Assembly: GCF_017562075.2 (NCBI RefSeq)
Contig: NW_024427616.1
Coordinates: 62,001-126,000, forward strand
DNA: 64,000 bases
Reading direction: 5' to 3'
Origin: Anopheles merus
Lineage: Eukaryota > Arthropoda > Insecta > Diptera > Culicidae
How positions within the stretch are numbered: position 1 is the first letter of the stretch; each line of letters starts with the position of its first letter. The translations under genes were made by a program, and so were the position numbers. Below, piece by piece: positions 48,270 to 57,935 of this stretch. Below the pieces are notes generated by a model, which saw only the letters and a program-made list of their open reading frames with translations, did not search any database and was not told where the DNA came from.

Positions 48270-48925
48270 TGAACGTACGCGCACACGCCAGCACGCACCC
48301 CCGAAAGCGCGCACGCGAGCGCGCACTCAACACCAATCCCCCCCCCCCCCTTCCGCATGATCGGTTACGGCTACCTTATCGGATTGCTGGTTCAGCTATC
48401 TTGCAGCGCATCCTCATCCAAAGCGCCGGGCGGGGATCGCGACATAATATAATGAACGGTCACTTTCCCCGTGCTGTGTGTGTGCGTGTGTCAAGACCCG
48501 AAAACTAGAGACATATTTTGCACATTAAAAAAAATATTGCCACTATACACTGTACTACATGATGCTTAGATTGTCATTGAAGCATCAAACATGTTCAAAT
48601 AAAAAAAAAATTAGATTAGTGTTAGACGTTCTCCTACGCTTGTTTGAAATAGGCTTCTTCACCCTCGATGGGCACGGGCATCGAATGGTCTCATCAGCAG
48701 CGACACGAAATAAAATAAACCATCAATACACCGATAACACTTTGAATCCCAATCCAGCTTCTCCCACAGCGTCTCAAGGTCACACACAAATTAATAAATG
48801 CTAACACCCACCAATAACAATACACAACCGCAATGCACATACATGAATCAACGCATACACCACAACACCCAATCAGCGGAAGGCACGGGCAGAGGCACGG
48901 GCACGGGCATTTCACTAGTGGGTAC
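48105..48925 (+). repeat. R repeat copy 7, right part
   Basis: R7 resumes after the hAT TSD with (AC)n runs (48130-48166, 48219-48262) and the usual tail up to 'aatcagcggaaggcacggg'. Its right terminus is lost; a SINE remnant follows. Confidence 0.8.
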
Positions 48926-48976
48926 AGGCAGGCCTTGACCGACAGTGGTTGTTGTGGCAAAGAAGAAGAAGAAGAA
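48926..48976 (+). mobile_element. SINE 3' remnant
   Basis: 'caggccttgaccgacagtgg' and an (AAG)n tail match the 3' end of the SINE at 33170. The tRNA-like head is absent. Confidence 0.8.
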
Positions 48977-49083
48977 GTTCAATTTACCATTAGTTATTTT
49001 ATTCTGTAAACTTATTTAATAATAAAGCCGTTTTTCTAATGAATATACTAACAATTTCCATAATTTTCTCTTTCAAATTTCAG

Positions 49084-49190
49084 AATGATCAGCACCACAT
49101 TATCCAGTATAATGAAGGATGGTTTCGATGTGAAAGCGCTGAGAGCGTTCCGTGTGTTGCGTCCATTACGATTAGTTTCTGGAGTGCCTA
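49084..49190 (+). CDS. Ca-alpha1D: Exon of L-type calcium channel alpha-1 subunit (domain I S4)
   Basis: This 107-nt exon begins after a polypyrimidine tract and AG (49082-49083) and ends at a consensus donor (CCTA|GTAAGT at 49191). A branch-point-like CTAAC lies at 49048-49052, 32 nt upstream. The first base completes a split codon, then 35 codons follow from 'MISTTLSSIMKDG', and the last base opens a split Ser codon. The conserved core 'FDVKALRAFRVLRPLRLVSG' is the positively charged S4 voltage sensor of repeat I, with Arg/Lys at every third residue. The 'FDVKALRAF...GVPS' wording is of Cav1 type; Cav2 channels have 'DLRTLRA...SGIPS'. The product is the pore-forming subunit of the plasma-membrane L-type channel. 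The exon after 'VPS' would begin with the 'LQVVLNSI' segment and is not in the window. It is the only host coding sequence identified with confidence. Confidence 0.9.
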
Positions 49191-49523
49191 GTAAGTTGCA
49201 AATTTTAAAATGATGTATTAAAAATCATAATTCTTTCTTCATTTTCATTTCATGCAGTAGCATAATTTACAGGCGAAATTTGGGATTTAAAGGCAAAATT
49301 TGTTCTAGCGTGTGCCGCTTACTCGGTAGTCAATTTACTTTAGGCAGTTCTGACTCCACTGAAATACACCCGAAAAAAGTAGCAATCTCTGTTTCGCATC
49401 AGGCTGGGCTTAATAGTTCTCTGAATAGTAAACGACTGTAAAATCGAATATGCACAGAAAAAAAGAAAGCTCCAAAGCTTCACAGGTTTGCTCTATAGAT
49501 TGCGTTTTATAACTGATCATTAT
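49191..49523 (+). other. Intron sequence next to the channel exon
   Basis: AT-rich intron start with GTAAGT. A 'catttcatgcag' motif near 49247-49258 looks like a 3' splice site, but the sequence after it has an immediate TAG and no channel-like frame. Confidence 0.6.
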
Positions 49524-49581
49524 TGTTGCGGCCGAGGGGCTCCGCCGGGCGAAGGTTCCGGCTCCTACGGCTACAACGGGG

Positions 49582-49805
49582 TAAAGTGTAACACAACTGT
49601 GAGCCTTTATTTCTCTTTCAATTCCGCGACGATACACACAGTAAGCCGAGCCAGAACCTTCTGATCTGCTCCGGCCGATCGCGGCTTTTTATATCCTCCT
49701 TGACCCTTGCGTGAAAGAGAAGAAATGTTCTCATCCTTGTTCCTCAGGAAAGTTCCAGAACCGTTCCCTGTCTCTAAATCTCGCAAACCGTTCACGGTCT
49801 CTACA
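49582..49805 (-). repeat. 3' LTR of CsRn1-type element
   Basis: 224 bp. It differs from 54265-54488 by 'ttcca' versus 'tttaa' near 49757 and is otherwise the same by eye. Confidence 0.93.
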
Positions 49806-50090
49806 CTACTCCCCCCTAAATTCGCGGAGTGAAAAATTTACTTTCCTATCTACTCTATTTAGTTGGTATGCTGGTTTAAGCCTATCAATCGATACGGACA
49901 TTTGCTTACCATTTCTCTCTATCACAAAAAACTTCCTAAGTTTCTTTACCACGTCGTAAGGCCCTTCATATGGAGGTTCGAGGCCTTCCCTAACCCTATC
50001 TATCCTGACATACACCTTGTTGCATGTTTCTAATTCCTTAGCTACGTAAACCTTTGTTTCTGTGACGCGAGGTGATGTCGGAGATACTTG
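49806..50090 (-). pseudogene. CsRn1 integrase C-terminus (GPY/F domain)
   Basis: The minus-strand frame contains 'EGPYDVVKKLRKFFVI', the GPY/F module found at the end of gypsy integrases, and ends near the purine tract. It is in a different frame from the integrase core, so a frameshift lies near 50075-50090. Confidence 0.85.
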
Positions 50091-50733
50091 CTAAACGCGT
50101 TTCTAAGCCTGGCTAAGTAATCAGTAACATCAGGAATATTTCTGTCTGATGGTGAAACGAAATCTGCTGGTAACCGCAAATTCTGTCCGTAAACTAATTC
50201 GGCCGGAGTACATTTCAGATCTTCCTTATAGCTGACTCTGATTCCTAACAACACGAGAGGTAATCGTTCGGTCCATCGTTCAGAAATATCGTTAGCCATT
50301 AGTGAGCCTTTTAAGTGCCTGTGAAATCTCTCTACAAGACCATTGGATTGTGGATGGTATGCTGTTGTCGATATATGATGACTTCCTAATAGTTTAGCTA
50401 GCTCCATGAACAGTTTTGACTGGAATTGTCTACCTCTATCTGTTGTTATGTTAATAGGACAACCGAATCTTGATACGAATTCTGACACCAATGTTTTGGC
50501 TACCGTTTCTGCTGTAATATCTTCTATTGGATAAGCCTCCGGCCACCTCGTGTATCTATCTACAACTGTTAAAAGGTACGATTTGTTATCGGAAATTGGA
50601 AGCGGTCCCACGATATCAATGTGAATATGATCAAATCTGCCAGCTGGAAGATCAAATTGTGCTAATGGTGAGTGCATGTGCTTATTGATTTTAGCCCTCT
50701 GGCAATTTTCGCAAGCTTTGGTCCATTCTGTTA
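50042..50733 (-). pseudogene. CsRn1 integrase core
   Basis: The frame opens after a frameshift near 50735 and gives the second half of the zinc region ('WTKACENCQRAK'), then the DDE core: 'HIDIVGPLPI', 'ITTDRGRQF', 'NGLVERFHRHL'. The first Met at 50677 is not a true start. The product would be the C-terminal part of one Gag-Pol protein. Confidence 0.9.
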
Positions 50734-53700
50734 TGTTTTATTCATACTAGGCCAGAAATATTTTGATGTTATTAATTTCCGCGTGGCTCTAATCCCGGGG
50801 TGTGATAGATTGTGTTGATCCTTAAAAACGGAAAATCTAAATGGTTCAGGGATGTAAGGACGGTTGATACCTGTTGATGTCTCAAAGTATATACCTTGGT
50901 TATTTACGTTTAATTTGTTAAGTCTATACCTTGAATCACTTGATTGGTTTTCTAAACATTTTTTCAGCTCTATATCATGTTTTTGGCCCTCTACTAATTC
51001 TTCATAATTGAGAGAATTTATGGTACTAGCTTCTCCTACGCGTGACAAAGTGTCAGCAACAATATTGCTATCCCCTTTTATGTATCTGATATCCGCAGTA
51101 AACTGAGAAATGTAGTCGAGATGTCTAGCCTGTCTTGGAGTTTTCTCAGCTTTTGATGAAATAGCCGTTGTGAGTGGTTTATGGTCCGTGAGAACAAAGA
51201 AATCTCGCCCTTCTACAAAATACCGGAAATGCTTAATTGCAAGGTATATTGCTAACAATTCCCTATCAAAAGTAGAATATTTCTGTTCTGCTTCTGTCAA
51301 TTGCTTTGAGAAAAATGCTAGAGGTTCCCAACAACCGTTATTCTCTTGTTGCAGTACTGCACCGACCGCGACATTGGAAGCATCGGTTGTGATATTTAAC
51401 TGAGTGTTGTCTCTCGGATGGTTAAGCAAAGTAGCGTTGGATATGCTGGATTTTAACGCTTCAAATGAAGTTTCGCAATCTGATGTCCAGCTCCATGGAA
51501 GAGTCTTTGATTTGGAGTACATGGCTATGTGCTTATGTAAAGGTCTCATAATTTCTGCGATACGAGGGATAAATCTATGGTAGTAATTGACCATCCCCAC
51601 GAACCGCTGTAATTGTTTTAGTGATGTTGGTTGAGGAAAATTCGTGATTGCTTCGACCTTATCCTTAGTAGGGGTGATGCCCTGCCTATTAACCTTGTGG
51701 CCAAGGAATTCTATCTGTGGTACTCCAAAAACGCATTTGGAGTGTTTTAGTTTTACATCGTTTTCGGACAATCTTTTCAGAACCTCCCTCAAATGAACAA
51801 GGTGTTCTTCCTGTGAGGTGCTTCCTATCAAGATGTCATCGATGTAAACATATACATAGTCTAGATCCTGGAAAATTGAATTCACAAAACGTTGAAAGGT
51901 TGGACCGGCATTTCGTAAACCGAAAGGCATTCTTAAAAATTCGAAAAGCCCAAAAGGAGTAGTAATCGCTGTTTTGTACACATCCTCTGGAGCAATCGGT
52001 ATCAAGTGATAAGCTTTTATAATATCTAATTTTGAAAAAAATGAACAATTATGTAAATTCATGGCAAAGTTCTGAATATGTGGAATTGGGTATCTATCGG
52101 GTATTGTGGCAGCGTTTAAACGCCGATAATCCCCACACGGGCGCCAATCATTGTCTGTTTTAGCCACCATGTGCAATGGAGATGACACAGGTGAAGAAGA
52201 AGGACGGCAGATTCCCAATTCCATCATATGCTGGAATTCCGCATGGGCAGCTTTATGCCTTACTGGGTCTAATCTGCGTGGTTTTGCAACCGGAAGCTGC
52301 CCTTTGGTTTGAATATGGTGGACAATATGATGTTTAATCGGTTTGTTGAAATCCGGGGCTTCCATTAAGGATGGAAATTCCTTCAACAAATTTGTGTAAA
52401 CATCAGAAACCGCAAACAATTTTGGGGACGGAGTATCAACTTTGGCTATACTCGCTTTGGTAGATAAAGAGGTGAGTGGATCAACTAACCGTTTGTTACT
52501 CAGATCAACCAATAGACCATATCGTTTGAGGAAATCTGCCCCAATGATCGGATGGTTCACTGCAGCAAGCACAAAAGTATGAGGAAAAGAACGACGTAGC
52601 CCCAAGGACACCTTTAAGAATTTTACCCCATAAGTTGGAATGGGAGTTCCATTTGCTGCGACTAACGTGTCATTCGATTTTGCTAAAATGCCAAAAATGG
52701 AATTAGGAATGACAGAAACATCGGCCCCACTATCTATAAGAAATGTTAGCTTAGACTCTTCGTCATAAAGAAAAAGGCGGCTTGAATTAGTAAAAACACT
52801 CACAGATCCCGCCGTATCTGCAGCGTTTATTCGTTTTTTTTGCGCTTCATTGTTATAGAAATTACATGGCTCCACACATTTTGTAGCGGCACTGCCAAAC
52901 TTATAGTGGTACCAACAAAAAGGTTTTCTAGGTGTTCCTACTTTGCCGCGAGATGCACTACGATTGCGCATCCGATTTCGTTCAATCGATCGATCACGGC
53001 CGCGAGAAATTCGCATCTGTTCCATTAAGCCTTTTAATTCCTGAACCTCTTTCTTAAGGGCAAATACCTCACTATTCTCGTTGCTTGATTCTTGTTTAAC
53101 GCTACATGCATTCACCATCGCCCCTTTTGATGCTTCCCATATTTTGTCCGCAATAGGTAGAATCTCTTTAAGGTTAGTTTTCCCTAGTGAAATCATGGCT
53201 ATTTCTATTGATTTTGGTAGTCGCCCTAACCATAAACGAAAAATTAACTTATCTGAAATGTCACTGGATGATCCTGCAAGCTGCACGAGACGCCGATGAA
53301 ATTCCGACGGACTGCTATCTCCCATCTCGGCGTTGTAGAGAAGTTTCGAGATCCGCTGCTCCTCACTAATCGATAAGCGCGTCAGCAAGGCTTCCTTCAA
53401 ATACGTATACCGGTTGTGCGCAGGAGGATTCTGGACGATGTCGATCACTTTCTCCAGCGTCTCGGGCGGCATGGCGGTTAGAAGATGAGCATACTTGGTG
53501 CGCTCGGTTTTGGTTCCCGCGTTTTCAAACTGAGCCTCTGCTTGAATAAACCATGTACTTGGTGAGTTGGTCCAAAATGGTGGCAGCTTCACAGCACTGA
53601 TCTCCATCTCATCCCGGATGTTCTGTGGTGCGGTAGGTGGCGGCACGCGGTTCGTCATCTCGGATTGAGGTGTCGTCGATGGAGTTGCGAAATGTGCCTC

Positions 53701-53766
53701 CTCTTGAGCCGCATGATGTACCGACGCGTTCGTCTCGTCTCCGAGTTGTGGTTGATTTGTAGCCAT
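50731..53766 (-). CDS. CsRn1-type Gag-Pol (Gag, protease, RT, RNase H, start of integrase)
   Basis: 1011 residues in one open frame from ATG 53766, about 500 nt after the 5' LTR. Gag and Pol are fused without a stop, as in several CsRn1 elements. Order: Gag ('FWTNSPSTWFIQAEAQFE'), an Arg-rich segment, the zinc motif 'CWYHYKFGSAATKC' (about residue 285), protease 'LIDSGADVSVIP' (about 345), reverse transcriptase with 'KLDIIKAYHLIPI' and 'YVYIDDILIGS' (about 600-645), RNase H 'TTDASNVAVGAVL' and 'STFDRELLAIYLAI', and the integrase histidines 'HNLSHPG'. All catalytic Asp residues are seen. The frame ends at a premature TAA after 'YFWPSMNK' caused by a one-base shift. Confidence 0.93.
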   Translation of the reverse strand: MATNQPQLGDETNASVHHAAQEEAHFATPSTTPQSEMTNRVPPPTAPQNIRDEMEISAVKLPPFWTNSPSTWFIQAEAQFENAGTKTERTKYAHLLTAMPPETLEKVIDIVQNPPAHNRYTYLKEALLTRLSISEEQRISKLLYNAEMGDSSPSEFHRRLVQLAGSSSDISDKLIFRLWLGRLPKSIEIAMISLGKTNLKEILPIADKIWEASKGAMVNACSVKQESSNENSEVFALKKEVQELKGLMEQMRISRGRDRSIERNRMRNRSASRGKVGTPRKPFCWYHYKFGSAATKCVEPCNFYNNEAQKKRINAADTAGSVSVFTNSSRLFLYDEESKLTFLIDSGADVSVIPNSIFGILAKSNDTLVAANGTPIPTYGVKFLKVSLGLRRSFPHTFVLAAVNHPIIGADFLKRYGLLVDLSNKRLVDPLTSLSTKASIAKVDTPSPKLFAVSDVYTNLLKEFPSLMEAPDFNKPIKHHIVHHIQTKGQLPVAKPRRLDPVRHKAAHAEFQHMMELGICRPSSSPVSSPLHMVAKTDNDWRPCGDYRRLNAATIPDRYPIPHIQNFAMNLHNCSFFSKLDIIKAYHLIPIAPEDVYKTAITTPFGLFEFLRMPFGLRNAGPTFQRFVNSIFQDLDYVYVYIDDILIGSTSQEEHLVHLREVLKRLSENDVKLKHSKCVFGVPQIEFLGHKVNRQGITPTKDKVEAITNFPQPTSLKQLQRFVGMVNYYHRFIPRIAEIMRPLHKHIAMYSKSKTLPWSWTSDCETSFEALKSSISNATLLNHPRDNTQLNITTDASNVAVGAVLQQENNGCWEPLAFFSKQLTEAEQKYSTFDRELLAIYLAIKHFRYFVEGRDFFVLTDHKPLTTAISSKAEKTPRQARHLDYISQFTADIRYIKGDSNIVADTLSRVGEASTINSLNYEELVEGQKHDIELKKCLENQSSDSRYRLNKLNVNNQGIYFETSTGINRPYIPEPFRFSVFKDQHNLSHPGIRATRKLITSKYFWPSMNKT

Positions 53767-54264
53767 GTTTCTGTTCAGATCCTTTTATACGGCAAAGGAA
53801 TAACGCTCCGAACGAAACCCAGACGAATGTGATTCTCTTGATGGTGTGTGTAACATTTACTGCAAGATGGTGCGTGTGTATGTGAACGCGTTGAAGAAAC
53901 GTTTCTGTCACCAGACGTGTGCTGAGTGTTGGTGTGTGTCGTTGTGGGGTGAGCGTAACCGGATGACGTGTAATCCACAAAGGATTCTAGAAAATAATCC
54001 TGCTTTCTTTTTTCACTAGAACTCACACGCAATGTTTATTTTCCGTACTTTTGAACATACGTACTTCAACACACGCCCGATCGCGATACTACGTACGTTT
54101 TATTCGCGCTTGTACAACACATGTACGGTCACGACGCTCACGTTAATTAGAAGGCTGGCGTACTATACGAAACAAATCGCCACGTTAAATGAATCGTAGA
54201 TTTAGTGTTCTTAACAAAGAGTGTGCGATTATGTGATCTCTCTTGATCACGTCGGGGTCACCAA
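53767..54264 (-). other. Leader of CsRn1-type element
   Basis: Untranslated region between the primer-binding site and the Gag-Pol ATG. No other feature is seen. Confidence 0.7.
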
Positions 54265-54488
54265 TAAAGTGTAACACAACTGTGAGCCTTTATTTCTCTT
54301 TCAATTCCGCGACGATACACACAGTAAGCCGAGCCAGAACCTTCTGATCTGCTCCGGCCGATCGCGGCTTTTTATATCCTCCTTGACCCTTGCGTGAAAG
54401 AGAAGAAATGTTCTCATCCTTGTTCCTCAGGAAAGTTTAAGAACCGTTCCCTGTCTCTAAATCTCGCAAACCGTTCACGGTCTCTACA
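54265..54488 (-). repeat. 5' LTR of CsRn1-type element
   Basis: Read on the minus strand it starts TGTAGAGACC and ends ACACTTTA. A TATA-like 'tataaaaagccg' lies near 54368-54379 (minus strand), a likely promoter. Confidence 0.93.
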
Positions 54489-54982
54489 GGGGAATTCTCC
54501 AAGCCTTTCAGCTAGTGCTCCTCGCTGCCTCGGGAGTCTATGCAACAGAAAAGGGGATCGTTCCTTGAGAGATTCGGATTATTTCGGATGTTCTGAAATG
54601 AAGCTCTTAACGCTTTGGCTTATCGTTCGAATCTGATTTTGCTCCAGCTTGAGCCGCCTTTATATACGAAAAAATTCACAATTTTTCTGCACGATACTAA
54701 CCCAAAATTCTACGCCTTTCCTCCCACTCCCATTCCCGTTTGTCCCCAACTCCCATCGCGCTCCCGGTTTCCATTGTCACTCCTGGCGACATCTGTTCGC
54801 ACCGGCGATTCCAGAAACTCCTTGTCGATAACGCTTTGTGTAGACGGTACCGGTGCTGCGCGTGCTGGTAGCGACGTTCATCGGGGGGTGCGGCTGGCGT
54901 TTCGTGGAAATTCACTGATCTTCTGTCTTTTCACTTTAATTTTTTATTTTTTTTCTGCATGCACTTCGCACGCAACAATTAT

Positions 54983-55324
54983 ATTGCTGTCCTTTTCTTG
55001 CCTTTTTTGCCTAGCTTCATCTTAGCTTGGCCTATATACCTTATTAACTTTCCGAGCAAAAATCTGTGAGTATCGATAATGTATCAATTGGACTCCAAAT
55101 AGCGTTTATATGATATAAAAATAGAAGATTGGGAAGTTGGTGAATCTTTTTAAATGTGTATTTAACGGTTATCAGTATAAACTTAAAAAATTACTTCGAT
55201 TTCTTCTGGCAACTTTTAACTGTTAAAATCAAAATCGTCGTATATGTGAATCGTCGTAACGCGAAGGGGTCGAAACTCGGGGGACGCCTGTACTCAAAAC
55301 CTCGCAATGTTTAGCGGAATGGAT
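54983..55324. other. Unassigned AT-rich intron sequence
   Basis: No gene was seen. 'cgtcgtaacgcgaaggggtc' near 55252-55271 has the look of a pogo-type terminal sequence but has no partner. Confidence 0.35.
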
Positions 55325-55616
55325 TTCCCGCTGCGCAAAATCGAGCAGAATCCTGCAGGGGAAATGGGGCAAAATTTTCACAGGTTTTGGGCAGATTTAG
55401 GCCGGATTCTTGCGCTAGACTTCAGTAAAATCTGCGCTGGAACTAGCAGATTTTGGCGTCATCTTTTGGGTAAATGGGCAAACTATTTCAGGTGGAGCAA
55501 AAAACAAAAAAAAACATCAAAAATAAAGCATTCATCTCTTTCTCCTATCCTCCCCTTCCTTCATCACTACCTTGCCTTACTTGCGCTTAAACACGTGCCT
55601 TCTGTCATCAGCTGAT
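55325..55616 (+). repeat. Short diverged relative of the R family
   Basis: Starts 'ttcccgctgcgcaaaatcga', has the 'cttcagtaaaatctgcgctgg' segment and the 'gtggagcaaaaaacaaaa' block, then the tail ('cttgccttacttgcgctta', 'cagctgattta'). It is a 290-bp version in which the termini are joined without the microsatellite core. Confidence 0.65.
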
Positions 55617-55748
55617 TTATAGAGACTCTAAGCCGACTGACATCATTCGCCTCTTTTTATAATTCAATTAATTTTACACTAAAATTCTAACATTCTTCTT
55701 TGAAAGCCATAAGTGGCTTGCGAATACTTTATACCGGATAGTCTCGGA

Positions 55749-56886
55749 TTACTTAAAGCTATTTTCTGTTGATTTTATTAAAAAGGTGTATATTACAAAT
55801 GTAGTTTTGGTTAGAGTTGTTTTGCAAGTGATGCGTTCTGCAGTATTGAGAAGAGTTTTATGGCACCAGGCCGGGTTATTACGTCCTACGTTGGCTAGTC
55901 GGTCTGCTATTTCGTTTCCCTGGATACCTGTGTGACCAGGAATCCAGCAGAATGTGACTTGGGGTGAATTTGGTCTATTGCAGAGTTGTTGGATGTTCGG
56001 GTCGCGGGTGGTTCCAGATTCAAGTGCTTCAAGAACACTTGCACTGTCGGTAAAAATAACGTTGGGTTTGTCTATGCGCAGGCCTTTGTTAGCTGCAATA
56101 ACCAGGGCTATTGCTTCTGCGGTGAAGATTGAGGTATGGTCTGGTAGTCTAGTGGGCGCTATTGTCGATGCTGGAGTAGATTCCATAGCCAGAGGAACCG
56201 TTTTGTACTGATCCGTCTGTGAATATAAGATGATGGTTATGGTATTTTTTACTGAACGAGTTCGGCAAAATGACGGTTAGCAATGACAATATTGCAACCA
56301 GCCCGAAGCTGATTTTTAATGGTGCAGTCTATTTGTGGTGGGCGGCAGTACCAGCGGCGACTACCGATTTGGATGAGTTTGGTGACTGAGGGGAGTGTTT
56401 GTTCTGTTAGCGTGATGAATTCGGCGTTTGCCCTTTGGATAAGGGCATCGGGCTTGATGTTTTTCTTCGCCATTCGTCCTGCAGCTGCTACTATATTGTC
56501 GGTGATGATGTGGTCCAAGGGTTGAAGTCACAGCAGTGATGCTATGGGGCTCGTGACGAAAGCCCCAGTAGCACATTTCCTGTTGCTGGGAGGGTATTTC
56601 GATGCCGTAGAGTAGTTATGGTAGAAACCAGCTATTGATGATTTGAAGTTTTGTGTGCGTGTATTTGGTATTACTGAGTTATTGTATGTTATGCGTTTTA
56701 GAGTATGATACTTGCTATTGCAGATGTAAAGTATTTTGGGTCTGGAGCGTGAAATTGTGTAATCTGTCCAACGTGACCATTTCTGAATGATATTGACTTC
56801 TTCTTGTAAAGTTGTACGTGATTCAGTTCTCTTGGTGGATTCTGAGACAAGAACTATATCATCAGCCTATATGAAACAATTAATGT
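55749..56886 (-). pseudogene. Non-LTR element with RNase H domain
   Basis: The minus strand holds the RT region around the catalytic box ('ADDIVLVSESTKRTES', with the Tyr of YADD changed to a stop codon), a thumb and linker region ('YYNNS', 'MDHIITDNIVAAAG'), then RNase H over two frames: 'FTDGS', 'IFTAEAIALVIAANKGL', 'VIFTDSASVLEAL' and 'WIPGHTGIQGNEIADRLA'. RNase H marks an I-, Loa- or Outcast-type clade. Upstream coding is replaced by a (GT)n run. Confidence 0.82.
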
Positions 56887-56890
56887 TACT

Positions 56891-57048
<158 letters not shown>

Positions 57049-57231
57049 AGAAAGAGAGTGTGTTTTTTATATGCTTGTGCGTACATCTGCGAGTGCACGG
57101 GTTTGTGTCCGAAGAAACGTGGCTTGACATGATGTCATATTGCGTCAAAAGTATTCTGATAATGGCGCCTATCGCCAACCAGACATTAAAAATTAAACAC
57201 CGGTCTTGCCAACCAGACATTAAAAATTAAA
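57049..57231. other. Unassigned, with a 33-bp duplication
   Basis: 'cagacattaaaaattaaac' occurs twice (about 57179 and 57212) within a short direct duplication, just before the next non-LTR fragment. Nothing else is seen. Confidence 0.6.
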
Positions 57232-57529
57232 CGGACTTGTCTAAGGATCTTGGCGTCTTCTTTGACCCGAGTCTTTCATTCAAGGAGCACACAGACTATG
57301 TCATCAACAAGGCCAACAAAAGTCTTGGTTATATTTGTCGCATGTCCACCGAAATTCGTGATCCTTTTGTCTTAAGTCCCTTTATTGTTGTTGGGTCCGT
57401 TCCGTACTAGAATATGCCTGTGTCATGTGGTCTCCTGTCCAACTATCTCTGCTCCAAAGGATTGAGAGGATCCAGAGACGTTTTACAAGGATCGTATTTC
57501 GTAGGTCGCTGGGAGTGGTAGAGTGAAAC
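57232..57529 (+). pseudogene. CR1/Jockey-type RT C-terminal fragment
   Basis: Reads 'LSKDLGVFFDPSLSFKEH', 'INKANKSLGYICRMSTEI', a frameshift near 57390, then 'LEYACVMWSPVQLSLLQRI' and 'IQRRFTRIVF'. This is the region after the RT palm in the same clade as the element at 59971. It is truncated on both sides. Confidence 0.8.
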
Positions 57530-57935
57530 TTCGGCTTTCCACCTCCGGTTTTCTGCATTTCTTTTTTATTGTAGCCGAGCTTTTTCTTTACGATCGATTT
57601 TTTTCAATCCATGTCTGCAAAAAACGATGAATTTTGAATAATTAAATGAGTTTTGTATTTTCATTGAACAGAAACATACCCTTTTCCAAGCTGCTCCTTC
57701 CTTAACTGCTGGGCCTAATGAATTGAGTTCCAAAGCTACCATTTTCCAAAATCCTTTAGGATTGGAACCCGCACCCTTAGCTTGCTCTGGATTTCGCTCC
57801 ATTAATTCCACCAGTTTTTCCAGCTGACATTTTGTCGAACGAGTTTTCCTGAAATGTTATAAACATTGAATTTATCGATAAAAAACATATTTTTTCAACT
57901 TGTACTTACTCTTTGCCTTCTTTATGGTCATTCAT
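57530..57935 (-). pseudogene. Three-exon zeste/Myb-SANT-like gene remnant
   Basis: On the minus strand exon 1 (57910-57935, ATG at 57933-57935, 'MNDHKEGKE') is joined by a 61-nt intron (GTAAGT...TTTCAG) to exon 2 (57680-57848). A 65-nt intron (GTATGT...TTGCAG) leads to exon 3 (from 57614). Phases agree across both introns. Exon 2 encodes 'QLEKLVELMERNPEQAKG', 'FWKMVALELNSLGPAV' and 'WKR', the trihelix-like DNA-binding domain of regulatory protein zeste/Myb-SANT proteins; many are host factors or the second protein of PIF/Harbinger elements. Exon 3 has the typical 'KEMQKTGGGKPKF' but a one-base shift in an A-run (about 57597-57603) breaks the frame. Sequence stops at 57529 where a non-LTR fragment begins. 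Confidence 0.7.

Larger units (their letters stand above)
49582..54488 (-). mobile_element. CsRn1-type Ty3/gypsy element, nearly complete
   Basis: 4907 bp with 224-bp LTRs (49582-49805 and 54265-54488) and the 4-bp TSD GGGG (49578-49581, 54489-54492). The primer site next to the 5' (right) LTR, read on the minus strand, is 'ggtgaccccgacgtgatc', complementary to tRNA-Trp as known for CsRn1/Kabuki elements. The purine tract 'ttaggggggagtag' abuts the 3' (left) LTR. The Gag zinc motif is the CsRn1 CHCC form. The LTRs differ at only about two bases, so insertion is recent; two frameshifts break pol. Confidence 0.93.
49524..54977. mobile_element. Solo LTR (542 bp) split by a gypsy element
   Basis: The left piece 49524-49581 (TGTTGCGGCC...) and the right piece 54493-54977 (...CACGCAACA) make one LTR of about 542 bp, flanked by ATTAT (49519-49523 and 54978-54982). 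The 5-bp TSD and TG...CA ends fit a BEL-type or gypsy-type solo LTR. It had landed about 330 bp downstream of the calcium-channel exon before the gypsy insertion. Confidence 0.85.

Noticed and set aside
49247..49300. Second channel exon after 'catttcatgcag'
   Set aside because: The next codons include a stop and do not match the segment expected after S4.
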